Positions 17,512-26,645 of a stretch of 64,000 bases of DNA are shown here, one piece after another. This DNA is from Bradyrhizobium sp. CB1650. GTDB lineage: Bacteria; Pseudomonadota; Alphaproteobacteria; Rhizobiales; Xanthobacteraceae. The notes below the pieces were generated by a model. It made no database searches and was not told the DNA's origin. It saw only the letters and a list, made by a program, of their open reading frames with translations. Both the position numbers and the translations under genes were made by a program. The DNA is taken from NCBI RefSeq assembly GCF_029761915.1, contig NZ_CP121695.1, forward strand, positions 3,315,501 through 3,379,500, read 5' to 3'. Position 1 is the stretch's first letter. Each line of letters starts with the position of its first letter.

Positions 17512-18279
17512 ATGACGACAGTGACCCACGAAATCGACAACAAGGTCGGCGTAGTTACACTTGCGAAACCACCGCACAACTTGCTTGACGACAGCCTGAT
17601 CGAAACCCTCGTCGCCGCCTACGAGGCGGTGATCGCCGGCGGCTGCCGCGCGATCCTGCTGCGCAGCTCGATGCGACATTTCTGCGCCGGCGCCGAGATG
17701 GCGTCCTGGGGGACGGGCACGACGATCCACACCGATCAGCCGAGGTTCGAGGCCCTGCTGAAGGCGCTCGAAGACGCGCCCGTGCCAACGGTAGCTGCAG
17801 TCAACGGCGGAGCGCTGGGAGGCGGGCTCGAGGTTGCGCTGACCTGCGACATGATCATTGCGGCCGACACCGCCTTTTTCGGTCAAGTCGAGGTCGCAGT
17901 GGGCCTCTTGCCTTTGCTTGGTGGCACGCAGCGGCTCGCACAGCGGGCCGGCGTGGCTCGTGCCAAGGAAATTGCGATGCTCGGGCGTCGTCATACCCCC
18001 GTGGCGTTCGAGCGCTGGGGCATCATCAATCAGGTCGTGCCGGAATCCGAGCTAGGCTCGGCCTCGATGACCTGGACCCGTCAGCTCGCCGCCGGACCAA
18101 CTCAGGTCATCAAGGGCATCAAGATGCAGGCCAACCTGGAAGCGCGCGGCGGCGTTGCCGCCGCAGATGCACGCCAGGTCGAAATCAACGACATGATCTG
18201 GAAAGCCAAGGATCGCCAGCGCGGCGCTGATGCGTTTTTCGCCTCAGGCCCCGCCACCGCCGTGTTTCAGGGAGATTGA
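17512..18279 (+). CDS. Enoyl-CoA hydratase/isomerase (crotonase) family protein
   Basis: A 255-aa cytosolic protein. The crotonase oxyanion hole is visible at CAGAEMA and NGGALGGGLEVAL. Both catalytic glutamates are present (LEVAL; FGQVEVAVGLLPLLGGTQRL), so hydration or dehydration of an acyl-CoA is plausible. ATG 17512 gives the family N-terminus; the frame is open upstream but non-homologous. The next gene, a class III CoA-transferase, begins three bases after its stop, so the two form an operon for activation and beta-oxidation-like processing of an unknown acid. Confidence 0.9.
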   Translation: MTTVTHEIDNKVGVVTLAKPPHNLLDDSLIETLVAAYEAVIAGGCRAILLRSSMRHFCAGAEMASWGTGTTIHTDQPRFEALLKALEDAPVPTVAAVNGGALGGGLEVALTCDMIIAADTAFFGQVEVAVGLLPLLGGTQRLAQRAGVARAKEIAMLGRRHTPVAFERWGIINQVVPESELGSASMTWTRQLAAGPTQVIKGIKMQANLEARGGVAAADARQVEINDMIWKAKDRQRGADAFFASGPATAVFQGD

Positions 18280-18281
18280 GC

Positions 18282-19601
18282 ATGTCCGCAGCTCCGCTGG
18301 AAGGATTGCGCGTGGTCGATTTCACCCGCGTGCTTGCAGGTCCCCATTGCACCAAGGCATTGCGCGACCTCGGCGCCGACGTCACCAAGATCGAGCCGCC
18401 CTCGGGCGATCTCGGGCGCTTCGGCTTGCCGAATGTGAACGGCATGGGCCTCTATTACGTGCAACAGAACGCCGGCAAGAGGAATATCAGCATCGATCTG
18501 AATTACGCAGAGGCCCGCGAGATTGTCACCCGGCTCTGCCGCGATGCCGATGTCATCGTCGAGAATTTCCGTCCCGGTACGTTGCCGCGGTTCGGCTTCG
18601 GCTATGAGGACGTCAAGGCGTTCAATCCGGGTGTGATCTATGTTTCGCTGAGTGGATATGGGCAAACCACGTCATGGAAAAATCGTCCGGCATTCGCGCC
18701 GACCGTCCAGGCAGAAACCGGCCTGACCGCGATCGTCCAGGATCATTTCGGCGAGGCCCTTTCGGAACCGCGAGGGGACTCGTGCAGTCACGCCGACGTC
18801 TACACGGGGTTGCAGGGCGTCATCGCAGTGCTTGCCGCACTGCATCACCGTAGCCGGACCGGCGAAGGCCAGCACGTCGACGTCTCGATGGCCGCGACCA
18901 TGCTGTCGGTGAACGAACGTGCCGGCGCGATGCTTTCGGACATCGACACCAACGGCGAGCCGATCGCTCTGTCGGCCAACGAGTCGCACATTTACGAAAT
19001 GCCCGACGGCACCCAACTGACCATTGCGTCAAGTCCGATCTATTCGCCGATGTTCACGCGCTATTGCGCGATGATGCGGCGGAACGACCTTCTCGCCGAT
19101 CCCCGCTATGCGACGGCGAAGCTGCGCAGGGAAAATCTCGCCCCGCTGCTGGCGGAGGTGCGAGCCTGGCTTGCGACCTTCGACGACCTCGATCAGCTGC
19201 AGGCGCAGGTGAGCGAAGCGGGTCTCGCGGTCGGCCGCGTGCGCACCGTCAACGAGTTTGCAAAATCGGACTGGGTCAAGGAGTGGAATGCCGTCGTTGA
19301 CGTCGACGACCGCGGCGGCGGAACACTGCGCATGCCGGGAAACCCATGGATCTTCAGTCATTCAGAACTGCCGGCTCCCGGAGCCCCAGCGTACCAGGGC
19401 GAGCATAATGAGGAAGTCCTGAAAGAGCTCTGCATGCCTGAAGACCGGATTCGCGACATGCAGCAGCGAAACGTGCTTCTGAGCCGGCGCAGGCCATCGA
19501 ACTACGGATTCAAAGGCCGAATTCCATTTTCCGGCGGTAGCTCAAACGGTGGGTTTTGGTCCAGCAAGGTCGAAAATGCATTATCTTTCAATGGGGATTG
19601 A
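18282..19601 (+). CDS. Family III CoA-transferase (CaiB/BaiF)
   Basis: A 439-aa enzyme that moves CoA between carboxylic acids. The N-terminus VVDFTRVLAGPHCTKAL and LGADVTKIEPP are the family signature. GRPGT-like FRPGTLPRFGFGYEDV follows, then the catalytic region SHADVYTGLQGVIAVLAALH with the Asp expected to form the mixed anhydride. The ATG at 18282 follows GGGAG and the stop of the hydratase gene. The last about 35 residues (from LLSRRRPSN) look unlike the family and may come from loss of the original stop. Substrate unknown. Confidence 0.9.
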   Translation: MSAAPLEGLRVVDFTRVLAGPHCTKALRDLGADVTKIEPPSGDLGRFGLPNVNGMGLYYVQQNAGKRNISIDLNYAEAREIVTRLCRDADVIVENFRPGTLPRFGFGYEDVKAFNPGVIYVSLSGYGQTTSWKNRPAFAPTVQAETGLTAIVQDHFGEALSEPRGDSCSHADVYTGLQGVIAVLAALHHRSRTGEGQHVDVSMAATMLSVNERAGAMLSDIDTNGEPIALSANESHIYEMPDGTQLTIASSPIYSPMFTRYCAMMRRNDLLADPRYATAKLRRENLAPLLAEVRAWLATFDDLDQLQAQVSEAGLAVGRVRTVNEFAKSDWVKEWNAVVDVDDRGGGTLRMPGNPWIFSHSELPAPGAPAYQGEHNEEVLKELCMPEDRIRDMQQRNVLLSRRRPSNYGFKGRIPFSGGSSNGGFWSSKVENALSFNGD

Positions 19602-19801
19602 CTGACACTCTCAAAGCGCATTCAGCGAGATCGCGCTGCATTCGATCGTCCCGACTATTGGGGTTGTATGCTCCCGGAATAGCCGACAGTTTGTTTTTGA
19701 TCTGGAGGTCAGCCTACCGTGTCCGGTCCCGCCGACCAAAAACGCCTGGTTCAGATGTCAGCCGGACTGTTCTCGAGTCCGGCAGTCTGAACGCATACGC
19801 T

Positions 19802-20085
19802 TGCATCGATGGCGAGACCGTCGTGCTCGGGGTAAACGGCATCTCCGAGTTCAACGCGCTGCACTCCCGCAAGCACCATCACGAGGTGCAGCTATACGCC
19901 CTTCGACATTCTTGCGATAGGTGGCTATGAACTGCGCTCCCTGCCCTCGCACGTGCGCAAAGCCAACCTCGAGCAGTTGCAGGCGCGCCGACCGGACGGC
20001 GTCACGGTTGCGCCCTTTGAGCGCGGCGAGATCGGGCCCAAACCTATTCCGCGCAGCGCATGGGCCTGGTCTCCAAGCTCTAGCC
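19802..20085 (+). pseudogene. ATP-dependent DNA ligase remnant (first copy)
   Basis: The frames read CIDGETVVLGVNGISEFNAL, then, after a shift near 19897, FDILAIGGYELRSLPSHVRK, then LLxRRPDGVTVAPFERGEIG. A second shift near 20035 restores GPNLFRAAHGPGLQAL. This matches the central part of the adenylation-domain ligase found on the opposite strand at 21844-22435. The lysine nucleophile motif and the C-terminal motif are missing, so it cannot be active. Confidence 0.72.
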
Positions 20086-20361
20086 AAAATCCCCACCGGC
20101 CTCGCCATCCAAGAGCGGCAGCGGCAAAAGGCCCTCTGCCGCCTCGCCAGACTCAGGAAAAAGGCATCTGCCGAGATCGACCGTCTTATAGCCTTCCTCG
20201 ACCAGTCGGACGAGTACGTCATGACCGAGCTGGAGAATGACGACGAGCGGGAGCTGGAGGACGCCGAACCCTCTCTTGGAAGCCTCGACCGTGCCCGGGA
20301 TCAAACCCGATGGGCGATGGCAATACGCCAAATTTGGAGACAGTCCATTGCTATCGCTTGA
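20086..20361 (+). pseudogene. Remnant of a small conserved protein
   Basis: The frame reads IQERQRQKALCRLARLRKKA, AEIDRLIAFLDQSDEYVMTE and DAEPSLGSLDR, a helical basic then acidic sequence that I recognise from a small conserved rhizobial protein of unknown function. It has no start codon of its own, being fused in frame to the ligase remnant, and its tail is not conserved. A short independent gene starting at an alternative codon cannot be ruled out. Confidence 0.42.
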
Positions 20362-21053
20362 AGAAGCGCTGTTCGACGATGGCGTGGCCACGCGAGGCGA
20401 TAGTGTTACCTGCGGTCTGTGGGGCTAATCTGCTATGGGAGCCCACCGGTTCACGCTGGCGGGCTTCTCCATTGCGTCTATTGCGGCTTTCTCGGGCGAC
20501 CAGTTTAATAGCTTCGCTCATTAGAAGTGCGGAGTTCGGTCCCGCGCACTCATGGCTCGAACGGGCGTCGGTCACCGGGTGGTCACCACGGGCGGTGACC
20601 GGGCGGGCATGCAAAGTCCCGAGCGTCCGCTTGCGGACTTCGTTTCGCTAGGCGTCAAGGCACGGAATGACGAAGGTTTCGCGGATTGAGGCAAAGGCCT
20701 TTTTCGCTTCATCATCCTCGAAGCAAAAGCGAATCCCCTGGTTACTCCGCTCGATTCACCAGTCCACCTTGTGGCTTCGTGAAATGCGCGATGCCTCTCC
20801 GCGCAGCTGATCAAGTTGCCTTCCGGAGGCGCTCACAATCACACAATTTTCCATTTGAATGCTCACTGGCCAAGGGATTCGCTGGTATTGAGCGGTGATA
20901 CGGAGATATCGGCACGGGAAGCGTCTCGCTGCGCGGACCTTCTTTCAAGTTCCAGAGGGATCGTACTCACGACCGGTACTCCGGGTTCGCGATCCTGCCC
21001 CACTAACATCTTTCAACGCTGGTCTTGTCCTAAAGGTCCGTATGGCGCCGTTG
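20362..21053. other. About 690 bases without a supported gene
   Basis: No frame here carries a ribosome binding site or a product I recognise. On the minus strand near 20655-20750 a 31-codon frame ending FVIPCLDA looks like the tail of a lost gene. Confidence 0.5.
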
Positions 21054-21293
21054 CTAGCAACCTTGGTCGGCCGCCGCGCAAACCTTTCGGAACCTAGCGT
21101 ATGAACTTTCTGCGGTCTGCAGCTCAGCGATCGCCTCTAGAAGCTTCCGGCGGTGCCCGACAGAACTCACGCCGATGTCCTTGATGTCCTCGGCGGTCAG
21201 CCGCACGAGCACCTCGGCCTCGACGTTGTTCTCACGAAAGGCCGTGACGTATTGCTGCAGCCCTAAGCCGCGCAGCCACCCCTCAATGTCCAT
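21054..21293 (-). pseudogene. SAM-domain stub of a class III cyclase gene
   Basis: From ATG 21293 (GGAGG upstream) the product reads MDIEGWLRGLGLQQYVTAF, then LTAEDIKDIGVSSVGHRRKL, a sterile-alpha-motif domain like that at the start of the 1069-aa cyclase at 50337-53543. After about 65 residues the sequence becomes unrelated and stops; the cyclase, ATPase and TPR parts are absent. It is probably a truncated gene, although a free-standing SAM protein of 79 aa cannot be excluded. Confidence 0.7.
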
Positions 21294-21602
21294 GTCGAAC
21301 CTCCACGGTGTGCACGCCGGAGGGCTCCTTCGAACTAACAGTTTATCACGGTCCAACAGAAGATTTCATGCAAGCAGCGGATCGAGATTTGATCGTCAAC
21401 TCGCATCGGCCGCCCAATCGGCATCTATGCTTATCCGGGTAGCCTCGCATCGACGGCGCCGGCGGAGCTGCTCGCACCACCAGCGCCGTTCACTTAACCT
21501 GCGCGAACGTAGCCGTAGCGCAGATTCGAGGGCTGCTTCGCCGCCTGCGCAAAGGCGCGAGCGTTCTAAAAGCACAGGGAAAACCGCATCGGAGCTATAA
21601 CC

Positions 21603-21821
21603 ATGCGTAGCTTCCTAAATTCCACGCTGTTTCCTGCTATGCTGATCGTCGTTCTGATCCTCGGCTTCACCGCCCGGGAGGCATGGAGGACCGAACGGTC
21701 GGATGCCGGCCGCATTCGCACGATGTGTGAAAGGGAGAACGTAACCGACACGCAAATCCATGAATGCATGATCCGACTGAGTACGCTGGGCAGGCCTGAT
21801 AAGCGATTGGGCCAACGCTGA
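21603..21821 (+). CDS. Small membrane-anchored hypothetical protein (72 aa)
   Basis: The product starts with a hydrophobic helix (LFPAMLIVVLILGFTA) and continues with a charged domain containing two cysteines (RTMCERENVTDTQIHECM). It is probably anchored in the inner membrane with the domain outside. GGAG lies ten bases before ATG 21603. It converges with the ligase gene, with 22 bases between stops. Role unknown. Confidence 0.6.
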   Translation: MRSFLNSTLFPAMLIVVLILGFTAREAWRTERSDAGRIRTMCERENVTDTQIHECMIRLSTLGRPDKRLGQR

Positions 21822-21843
21822 TGTCGGATCATCTTCCGGCGCA

Positions 21844-22435
21844 CTAAAGCTCACGCTCCATCGCCGGATGGCTGCGGTTTTTTACTTTGATCCAGAACTT
21901 CTGTCGGCCGCCGCGGTAAGGCCGATCGCGGTGCTTGGAGACCAGACCCTCGAGGCCCATGCGGCACGCCGCGCGGAATAGGTCAGGCCCCATCTCACCA
22001 CGCTTGAAAGGCGCCACCGTGATGCCGTCCGGCCTCCGCGCTAGAAGCTGCTCCAGGTTGGACTTGCGCACGTGCAGGGGCAGCGAGCGCAAGTCTTCAC
22101 CAGCCATCGCCAGAATATCGAAGGCGTAAAGCTGCACCTCGTGGTCGTACTTGCGCGAATGGAGCGCGTTGAAATCGGAGATGCCATCGACCCCCGAGCA
22201 CCACAGCCTCGCCGTCGATCACGAAATGCTTTTGCCGGTTCTTCAGAGCGGCCTCGGCGATCCAGGGATAGCGCTTCGTCCAGTCAGTCCCGTTGCGGGA
22301 TAGCAGGCGCACGCGCTTGTCCTCCCGAATGACCATCATCCGGTAGCCGTCATGTTTTACTTCGTGGATCCAGTCCGGCCCTGAGGGGACCTGCTTGCCG
22401 GCGGTCGCCAGGCAGAGCTCGTACGGCATACGCAT
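21844..22435 (-). pseudogene. ATP-dependent DNA ligase, adenylation domain, one frameshift
   Basis: The product would be a compact about 196-aa ligase with only the adenylation domain. Motif I is EVKHDGYRMM (Lys nucleophile), motif III is DGEAVVLG, motif IV is EGLVSKH and motif V is FWIKVKNR. The frame from ATG 22435 breaks after EAVVLG, and the remaining sequence (VDGISDFNALHSRKY then VQLYAFDILAMAG) lies in the next frame. The break falls in a run of five C on the plus strand near 22190, where four would keep the frame. It may be a real mutation or a homopolymer sequencing error. Nucleases or Ku genes that could partner it are absent here. Confidence 0.85.
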
Positions 22436-22708
22436 GGGCCGAAGATAAGTGCCTCGAAATCTTTTGCGAGTCGGAAAACTCGCAGACCTTGCGGGCAAAT
22501 GCAAAGAGGCCGCCCGGAGGCGACCTCAGTATTGAAAGCGCTGGTCTAAATCCGTAATGAAATAGGACTCACCGGCAACCCTAAAGCCGCGAGCCGTCCC
22601 GGGTACAACAATAGCTCGGAAATTCAAAGCCAGCCCGGCGAGAGCAAGCTAACTAGGCTTGGCGACACGTCCATAACATATGCAAATCAGTTCGGGAAAA
22701 ACAGGCAT

Positions 22709-22724
22709 GTTCCCGTACGGAAAC
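22709..22724. promoter_or_regulatory. Near-perfect 16-bp palindrome
   Basis: GTTCCCGTACGGAAAC has one mismatch between its arms. It lies in the 565-base non-coding stretch 22505-23069 with no gene reading away from it within 100 bases, so its role is unclear. It could be an operator or a mobile-element end. Confidence 0.35.
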
Positions 22725-22843
22725 AGCACCACGAACGTGCTGAACCGAACAGAGCAAGGCCTTAGGCTCGGGATAAACTGGCAACCGCTTGGTGATTCCC
22801 AATACCGCCAAGTACCTTCAACGGCCCCGGCCCACGATCCCTT

Positions 22844-22869
22844 AAAAGCCCCAAGGCCGGGGCCTTTTT
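22844..22869 (+). terminator. Terminator-like hairpin
   Basis: AAAAGCCCC, loop AAGGCC, GGGGC, then CTTTTTC. A GC stem flanked by A and T runs resembles a bidirectional intrinsic terminator. No gene ends just before it on the plus strand; on the minus strand it lies 200 bases beyond the 23070 gene end. Confidence 0.4.
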
Positions 22870-23069
22870 CAGCCGCGATTATACCGGCGACGAGGTCCTT
22901 GTTACTGCCCACGACTCACCGCGTGCCGCCCGTGCGGTGGCGCCGATCGGTCCGCACTTCGGAGCCTATAAAGCGAGGACTCACCACAGGCCTTCCTAAG
23001 GGCTTGGCGGGCTATTCCCAGTTTTGCTCACAGGGCAGGGGAAACCAGTCGACCAGGCATAAGGCCGCC

Positions 23070-23327
23070 TCAGTTGGCGGCCTCTGTCTTCAAGAGCCGG
23101 ACATAGGTCCCGCTCTCGTGCAGCTCAAGCCAGCCTCTTTCGACCGCATGTTTTATGCCGGCGCCGAACTCCTCGCCGCTGCCCTTGTGCGTGTAGAGGA
23201 AAGGCGCGTTGATCTTCTCGATGTGGATGCGGCCGTCCTGGACGGGCTCGACGCTCTTTGCGAGTTCGATCAGCTTCCGTGCGGCGGCTTCCGGGCTGGC
23301 GTATGGGCGGTCGGTGGCGAGTTTCAT
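23070..23327 (-). CDS. Conserved small hypothetical protein (85 aa)
   Basis: The product begins MKLATDRPYASPEAAARKLI and ends with HAVERGWLELHESGTYVRL, a winged-helix-like pattern of helices and a short hairpin. I recognise it as a small protein frequent in Bradyrhizobium, function unknown. Its ATG overlaps a TGA (ATGA) that ends a decayed zinc-ribbon frame upstream, suggesting they were once a two-gene operon. Confidence 0.7.
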   Translation of the reverse strand: MKLATDRPYASPEAAARKLIELAKSVEPVQDGRIHIEKINAPFLYTHKGSGEEFGAGIKHAVERGWLELHESGTYVRLLKTEAAN

Positions 23328-23560
23328 CGCTGAGAATCAGAAACTGTAACCCATGCTTGATGGCGCAGCTGCCCCGGCATGTCATGCCAGTTGGGTACGA
23401 TGTTCACAGATCCCGCGGCGCCGCACTCTGAGCAGGCGAGGCGCAAACCGACACATGCCCACGGCTGATCCTGGGGAAGCGTGGCGAACCGCACATCGAT
23501 CCGGCGATTCGCAGCGACCGTTCAGGTATTGGATGTTGCAGGTGACGTGACCATCGGCGC
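23324..23560 (-). pseudogene. Decayed zinc-ribbon-like protein
   Basis: The final frame reads GLRLACSECGAAGSVNIVPN and then WHDMPGQLRHQ, ending at a TGA that overlaps the start of the 23070-23327 gene. A CxxC pair followed by a Trp matches a small rhizobial zinc-ribbon family whose N-terminal half has another Cys pair. Here that half lies in a different frame (HVTCNIQYLNGRCESPDRC). At least one frameshift near 23455 is needed. Identification is tentative. Confidence 0.35.
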
Positions 23561-23830
23561 GCATTCAGCAGGGCTGCGGGGCGGATAGTGGCCGGCCCAT
23601 TTAGTGTATCGACGACGCATGCCGGCATGAAAGCGGCGATGTCGGTACCCCGCAAATTATCGATTCCCTAGTGGCTTGGAACGTGCGCGAGCTACTGTCT
23701 GTCGCGGCCCGGGCGGCGAACCGGCGTGGCACCAGACCGCGACAGGAACCATTGTTCCCATCAAAGGTTGGGGCTGGCGTTGGAGGAGCGACAAGACCAG
23801 CCGCGGTCGCCGGCTCGGTCGCTAGTGAAC

Positions 23831-24496
23831 ATGCGATATCGCAGGGTGGCAATCCTGGTTGGGACATATGCGCTGATATCGCCGGCGTTTGCGCAAACCT
23901 GTTGCCCCGCCGGCTGCGCGCGAGATGGTAATCGGTGCGTGCCTACAGGTCCACTGTGGACCAGTTGCATTCCCATCGCCTGCGCCGGCGATTCTCAAAG
24001 GCCGTCCGGCGAGTCCGTTGGCCCTACGCGCAAGCACCGAGCCGGAGTGCTCGCCCGTCCGACGCGTACTTACGTGACCCCACCTCAGATTCCCTCGCAG
24101 TGTCCATTAGTGAATCCGACCAAAGCACAGGTCGACGAGGCGACTACTCAATGCGTGAACGCGTTGACCCAAAATGCGCAGTTCTGGGGTTGCTTTTTCG
24201 AGGACGATGCCGGTAGGGCTGAGGACAAAAGAGCCGGTCCAAGCTGTCTTGATCGCCAAGCTGCGCTGGCGAAGCAGTGCCTCAAACGCTGCGCCGATTA
24301 CGCATCCGACACGACACATTTGGTGTGCGCCGGCAGCTATCCGAACACCGTCTGGCGTGTGTCGTTTGGCGATATTTCGCGCGACGCCGGCTCCGCCCGT
24401 GTAGACCTCTGCGGCCCTCGGCTAAGAGCCAGCGTTTCGAGCCTGCTGCGGTTCAACGCGCTGAGCGATAGCCGCACGTCGTCAGGCTATCCATAA
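23831..24496 (+). CDS. Secreted cysteine-rich hypothetical protein (221 aa)
   Basis: ATG 23831 gives a signal peptide (RRVAILVGTYALISPAFAQ) followed directly by CCPAGCARDGNRCVPTG, a tight group of four cysteines, and later FWGCFFEDD, SCLDRQAALAKQCLKRCADY and HLVCAG. The roughly dozen cysteines imply disulfide bonding in the periplasm or outside the cell. I recognise no domain. The frame is open upstream but that part is not protein-like. Convergent neighbours are an esterase remnant and small proteins. Confidence 0.7.
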   Translation: MRYRRVAILVGTYALISPAFAQTCCPAGCARDGNRCVPTGPLWTSCIPIACAGDSQRPSGESVGPTRKHRAGVLARPTRTYVTPPQIPSQCPLVNPTKAQVDEATTQCVNALTQNAQFWGCFFEDDAGRAEDKRAGPSCLDRQAALAKQCLKRCADYASDTTHLVCAGSYPNTVWRVSFGDISRDAGSARVDLCGPRLRASVSSLLRFNALSDSRTSSGYP

Positions 24497-24689
24497 ATGC
24501 TATGACCGCACGGATAGCCGGAGAGCGCAGAGGCTTAGATGACTGCTTGGTGTTGCGCCAAAGCTCCGGTCAGAGACACGGCAAAATTACCGTTGCTAGG
24601 ACCGTAGATCGCGCACGATGAGCGCTGAAAAGATGCGTTGTATCAAAAAGGTTGACCTGACACCCCTTCGCTGATCTGCGGACAGATCG

Positions 24690-24938
24690 AGTGCCGAAGC
24701 GGCTGCCGTCGCGCACGCCTGACCAGGGCTCCGCGGCCTCCGTCGGTTTCCAACGCAGTGGTCCGACCGGGGGCCGAGCATAGGGGATGCCCTTGAACAC
24801 AAGCATGTCGCCCTCAACGACCCTGCGCACCGCCCCTTACTGCGTTACACGCAATACCAGGTTCATTGGTCGCGCAGCTCGGTGTTTGCGCAGCGGCGGT
24901 TAGAGGGATCAAGGCGAGCAACAAAAGAAGATTTTCAT
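24690..24938 (-). pseudogene. Type B carboxylesterase, 5' fragment
   Basis: The minus strand encodes a signal peptide (LLLLLALIPLTAAAQ), [20 protein letters not shown] and, after a frameshift near 24834, [20 protein letters not shown] and [20 protein letters not shown]. This is the N-terminus of carboxylesterase/lipase type B proteins, normally about 500 residues. Another shift lies near the start codon at 24938. The catalytic Ser, Glu and His parts are absent downstream, so only a stub remains. Confidence 0.7.
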
Positions 24939-25046
24939 GGAGCAGGACATGGAAATATCCTTCCCCGCGCCGCCACCAACGAGCGTCAAAATCGCGTCGT
25001 CACTACCCACCCGTCAAGCCTGAAGGAGCCGGGTGGCAAAGCGCCG

Positions 25047-26093
25047 CTAACGTTCTCCCGACAGCGCTTCGCACCTGTACACTTCCAGTTTGCCCTTGCC
25101 CTTGAGCCGCACCGGCTCTACCCCCAGAACCCGACAGCGATCGCGCACCCGCGCGAAGGCGTCTCCCGACAGGTAGACAGCCCCCTCGTCGCTCAGCGTG
25201 GACAAGCGCGCCGCCACGTTCACGGTATCGCCCCACAGGTCGAAGCTGAACTTGGTCCGGCCCACAACCCCGGCGACCACCGGGCCAACGTGAATGCCGG
25301 CGCGGACGCACCAACTGCTCGGGCTGGCTCGCGCTGCGACACTCATGTCGTTGGAGCAGCGGAGAGCGGCCATGACCGGATCGGTATGCGGCTGCAGCAG
25401 GTTCGCGGTCGCCATGAAGGCATCACCGACCGTCTTGATTTTCTCCATGCTGTGCCGATGGGCGAGGGTCTCGAAGTCCTCGGCCAAACGCTGCACGCAG
25501 GCAACCACCTCCTCCGGCGGATGCGCGTGGCACCACGCCGTGAAGCCCACTACGTCGACGAACAGGACCGCGACATCGTCGAAATGACGGGGTCGCACGC
25601 GGCCGGTCGTCTTGAGCTCGGCCACGGCAGGCGCCGGCAGGATGGCGTGGAGTAGCTCCTCGCTCCGCCGTCGCTCCCGCTCGATCGCGTCGAGGTGCGC
25701 GACTTCCCGGTCGTGCAGCCGTTTCCTCTCGAGGCAGGCGCCGATCCTCGCCTCGAGGAGTACCGGCTCGAACGGTTTAGACAGGTAGTCCTCTGCGCCG
25801 CGCGCGATACAGCGCACCACGCTGGACATGTCCGTCAGAGCCGAGATCATGATCACTGGGATGTGCCGCCACGCATCGTGCGACTTCATGCGCTCTAGCA
25901 CGCCGTAGCCGTCAAGCCGAGGCATCATGACATCGAGCAGAACGAGATCGAACGGCTCGGCCCCGATCCTCTCCAGCGCCTCTGCGCCGTTCGCGGCCCG
26001 CATACTCGTGTGTCCCAGGAGCTCGAGCTCCTGCTCGAGGACATCGAGGTTGAAAGCTTCGTCGTCGACGATGAGGATATGGGCTGGATCCAT
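25047..26093 (-). CDS. Response regulator with adenylate cyclase output (REC-CHD)
   Basis: A 348-aa cytosolic protein. Residues 3-120 are a receiver domain with the acidic pair at 10-11, phospho-acceptor D54 (LLDVMMP) and Lys in LSKPF. A coiled linker follows, then a class III cyclase domain (170-345). Metal ligands D180 and D224, substrate residues K218 and D289 (adenine-type pair) and N292/R296 are all present, so it should make cAMP, presumably when phosphorylated. It is the last gene of a minus-strand series behind a hybrid kinase and a single-domain regulator, which is its probable phosphate source. Confidence 0.95.
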   Translation of the reverse strand: MDPAHILIVDDEAFNLDVLEQELELLGHTSMRAANGAEALERIGAEPFDLVLLDVMMPRLDGYGVLERMKSHDAWRHIPVIMISALTDMSSVVRCIARGAEDYLSKPFEPVLLEARIGACLERKRLHDREVAHLDAIERERRRSEELLHAILPAPAVAELKTTGRVRPRHFDDVAVLFVDVVGFTAWCHAHPPEEVVACVQRLAEDFETLAHRHSMEKIKTVGDAFMATANLLQPHTDPVMAALRCSNDMSVAARASPSSWCVRAGIHVGPVVAGVVGRTKFSFDLWGDTVNVAARLSTLSDEGAVYLSGDAFARVRDRCRVLGVEPVRLKGKGKLEVYRCEALSGER

Positions 26094-26131
26094 GGCGTCC
26101 CTCCCGGCGACGCGCTGGGCAATGTCGGCCG

Positions 26132-26500
26132 TTAATTCATGTCACCCAACCAGCGGCGCAACTTCGCGAAAAGCAGGTCCTCGTCGATCGGCTTGGTCAG
26201 GAAGTCGTCGCAACCCGCCGCCCGCGCCTTGGCCTCGTCGTCCCTCATGGCGTGCGCGGTGAGGGCGATGATGGGGATGCGCGCGGTGGCGGGGGCGGCC
26301 TTTATCCGCCGCGTCGCCTCCCAGCCGTCGATGACCGGCAGCGAGAGGTCCATGAGGATGAGATCCGGCTGTTCGATCGCGGCCTTCTCGACGCCGGCAG
26401 CGCCATCGATGGCGATCGCAAGCGCATAGTCCTCTTCGAGAAGCTGGATCAGTAAATCGCGATTGAGCTCCACGTCTTCGATGATAAGAATCTTTTTCAT
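26132..26500 (-). CDS. Single-domain response regulator (DivK/CheY-like)
   Basis: A 122-aa receiver without output domain. It has the acidic pair ED near residue 8, phospho-acceptor Asp in LILMDLSLPVIDG, Thr in ALTAH and Lys in LTKPI. The longer frame to 26545 is not protein-like. It lies 38 bases upstream of the REC-cyclase and 145 bases downstream of the hybrid kinase, so it probably shuttles phosphate between the kinase and another target, or competes for it. Confidence 0.9.
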   Translation of the reverse strand: MKKILIIEDVELNRDLLIQLLEEDYALAIAIDGAAGVEKAAIEQPDLILMDLSLPVIDGWEATRRIKAAPATARIPIIALTAHAMRDDEAKARAAGCDDFLTKPIDEDLLFAKLRRWLGDMN

Positions 26501-26645
26501 GACGTGCCTCGTTCCGCGACCGGCGAAAATCCAGGACCTTACCATCGCAAGCCGAGACGCCGCTGAGGATCATAGCCGCTCCGAACCGCATCACAGCAAT
26601 CTTGGTTCCTCGTGCCGTCCTCCACGCCGCGTCCATCCTTGGTCG

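Noticed and set aside
22649-23333. Open frames on both strands around the 22.7-kb palindrome
   Set aside because: They run through a terminator-like hairpin and overlap a better gene at 23070-23327; products are not protein-like.
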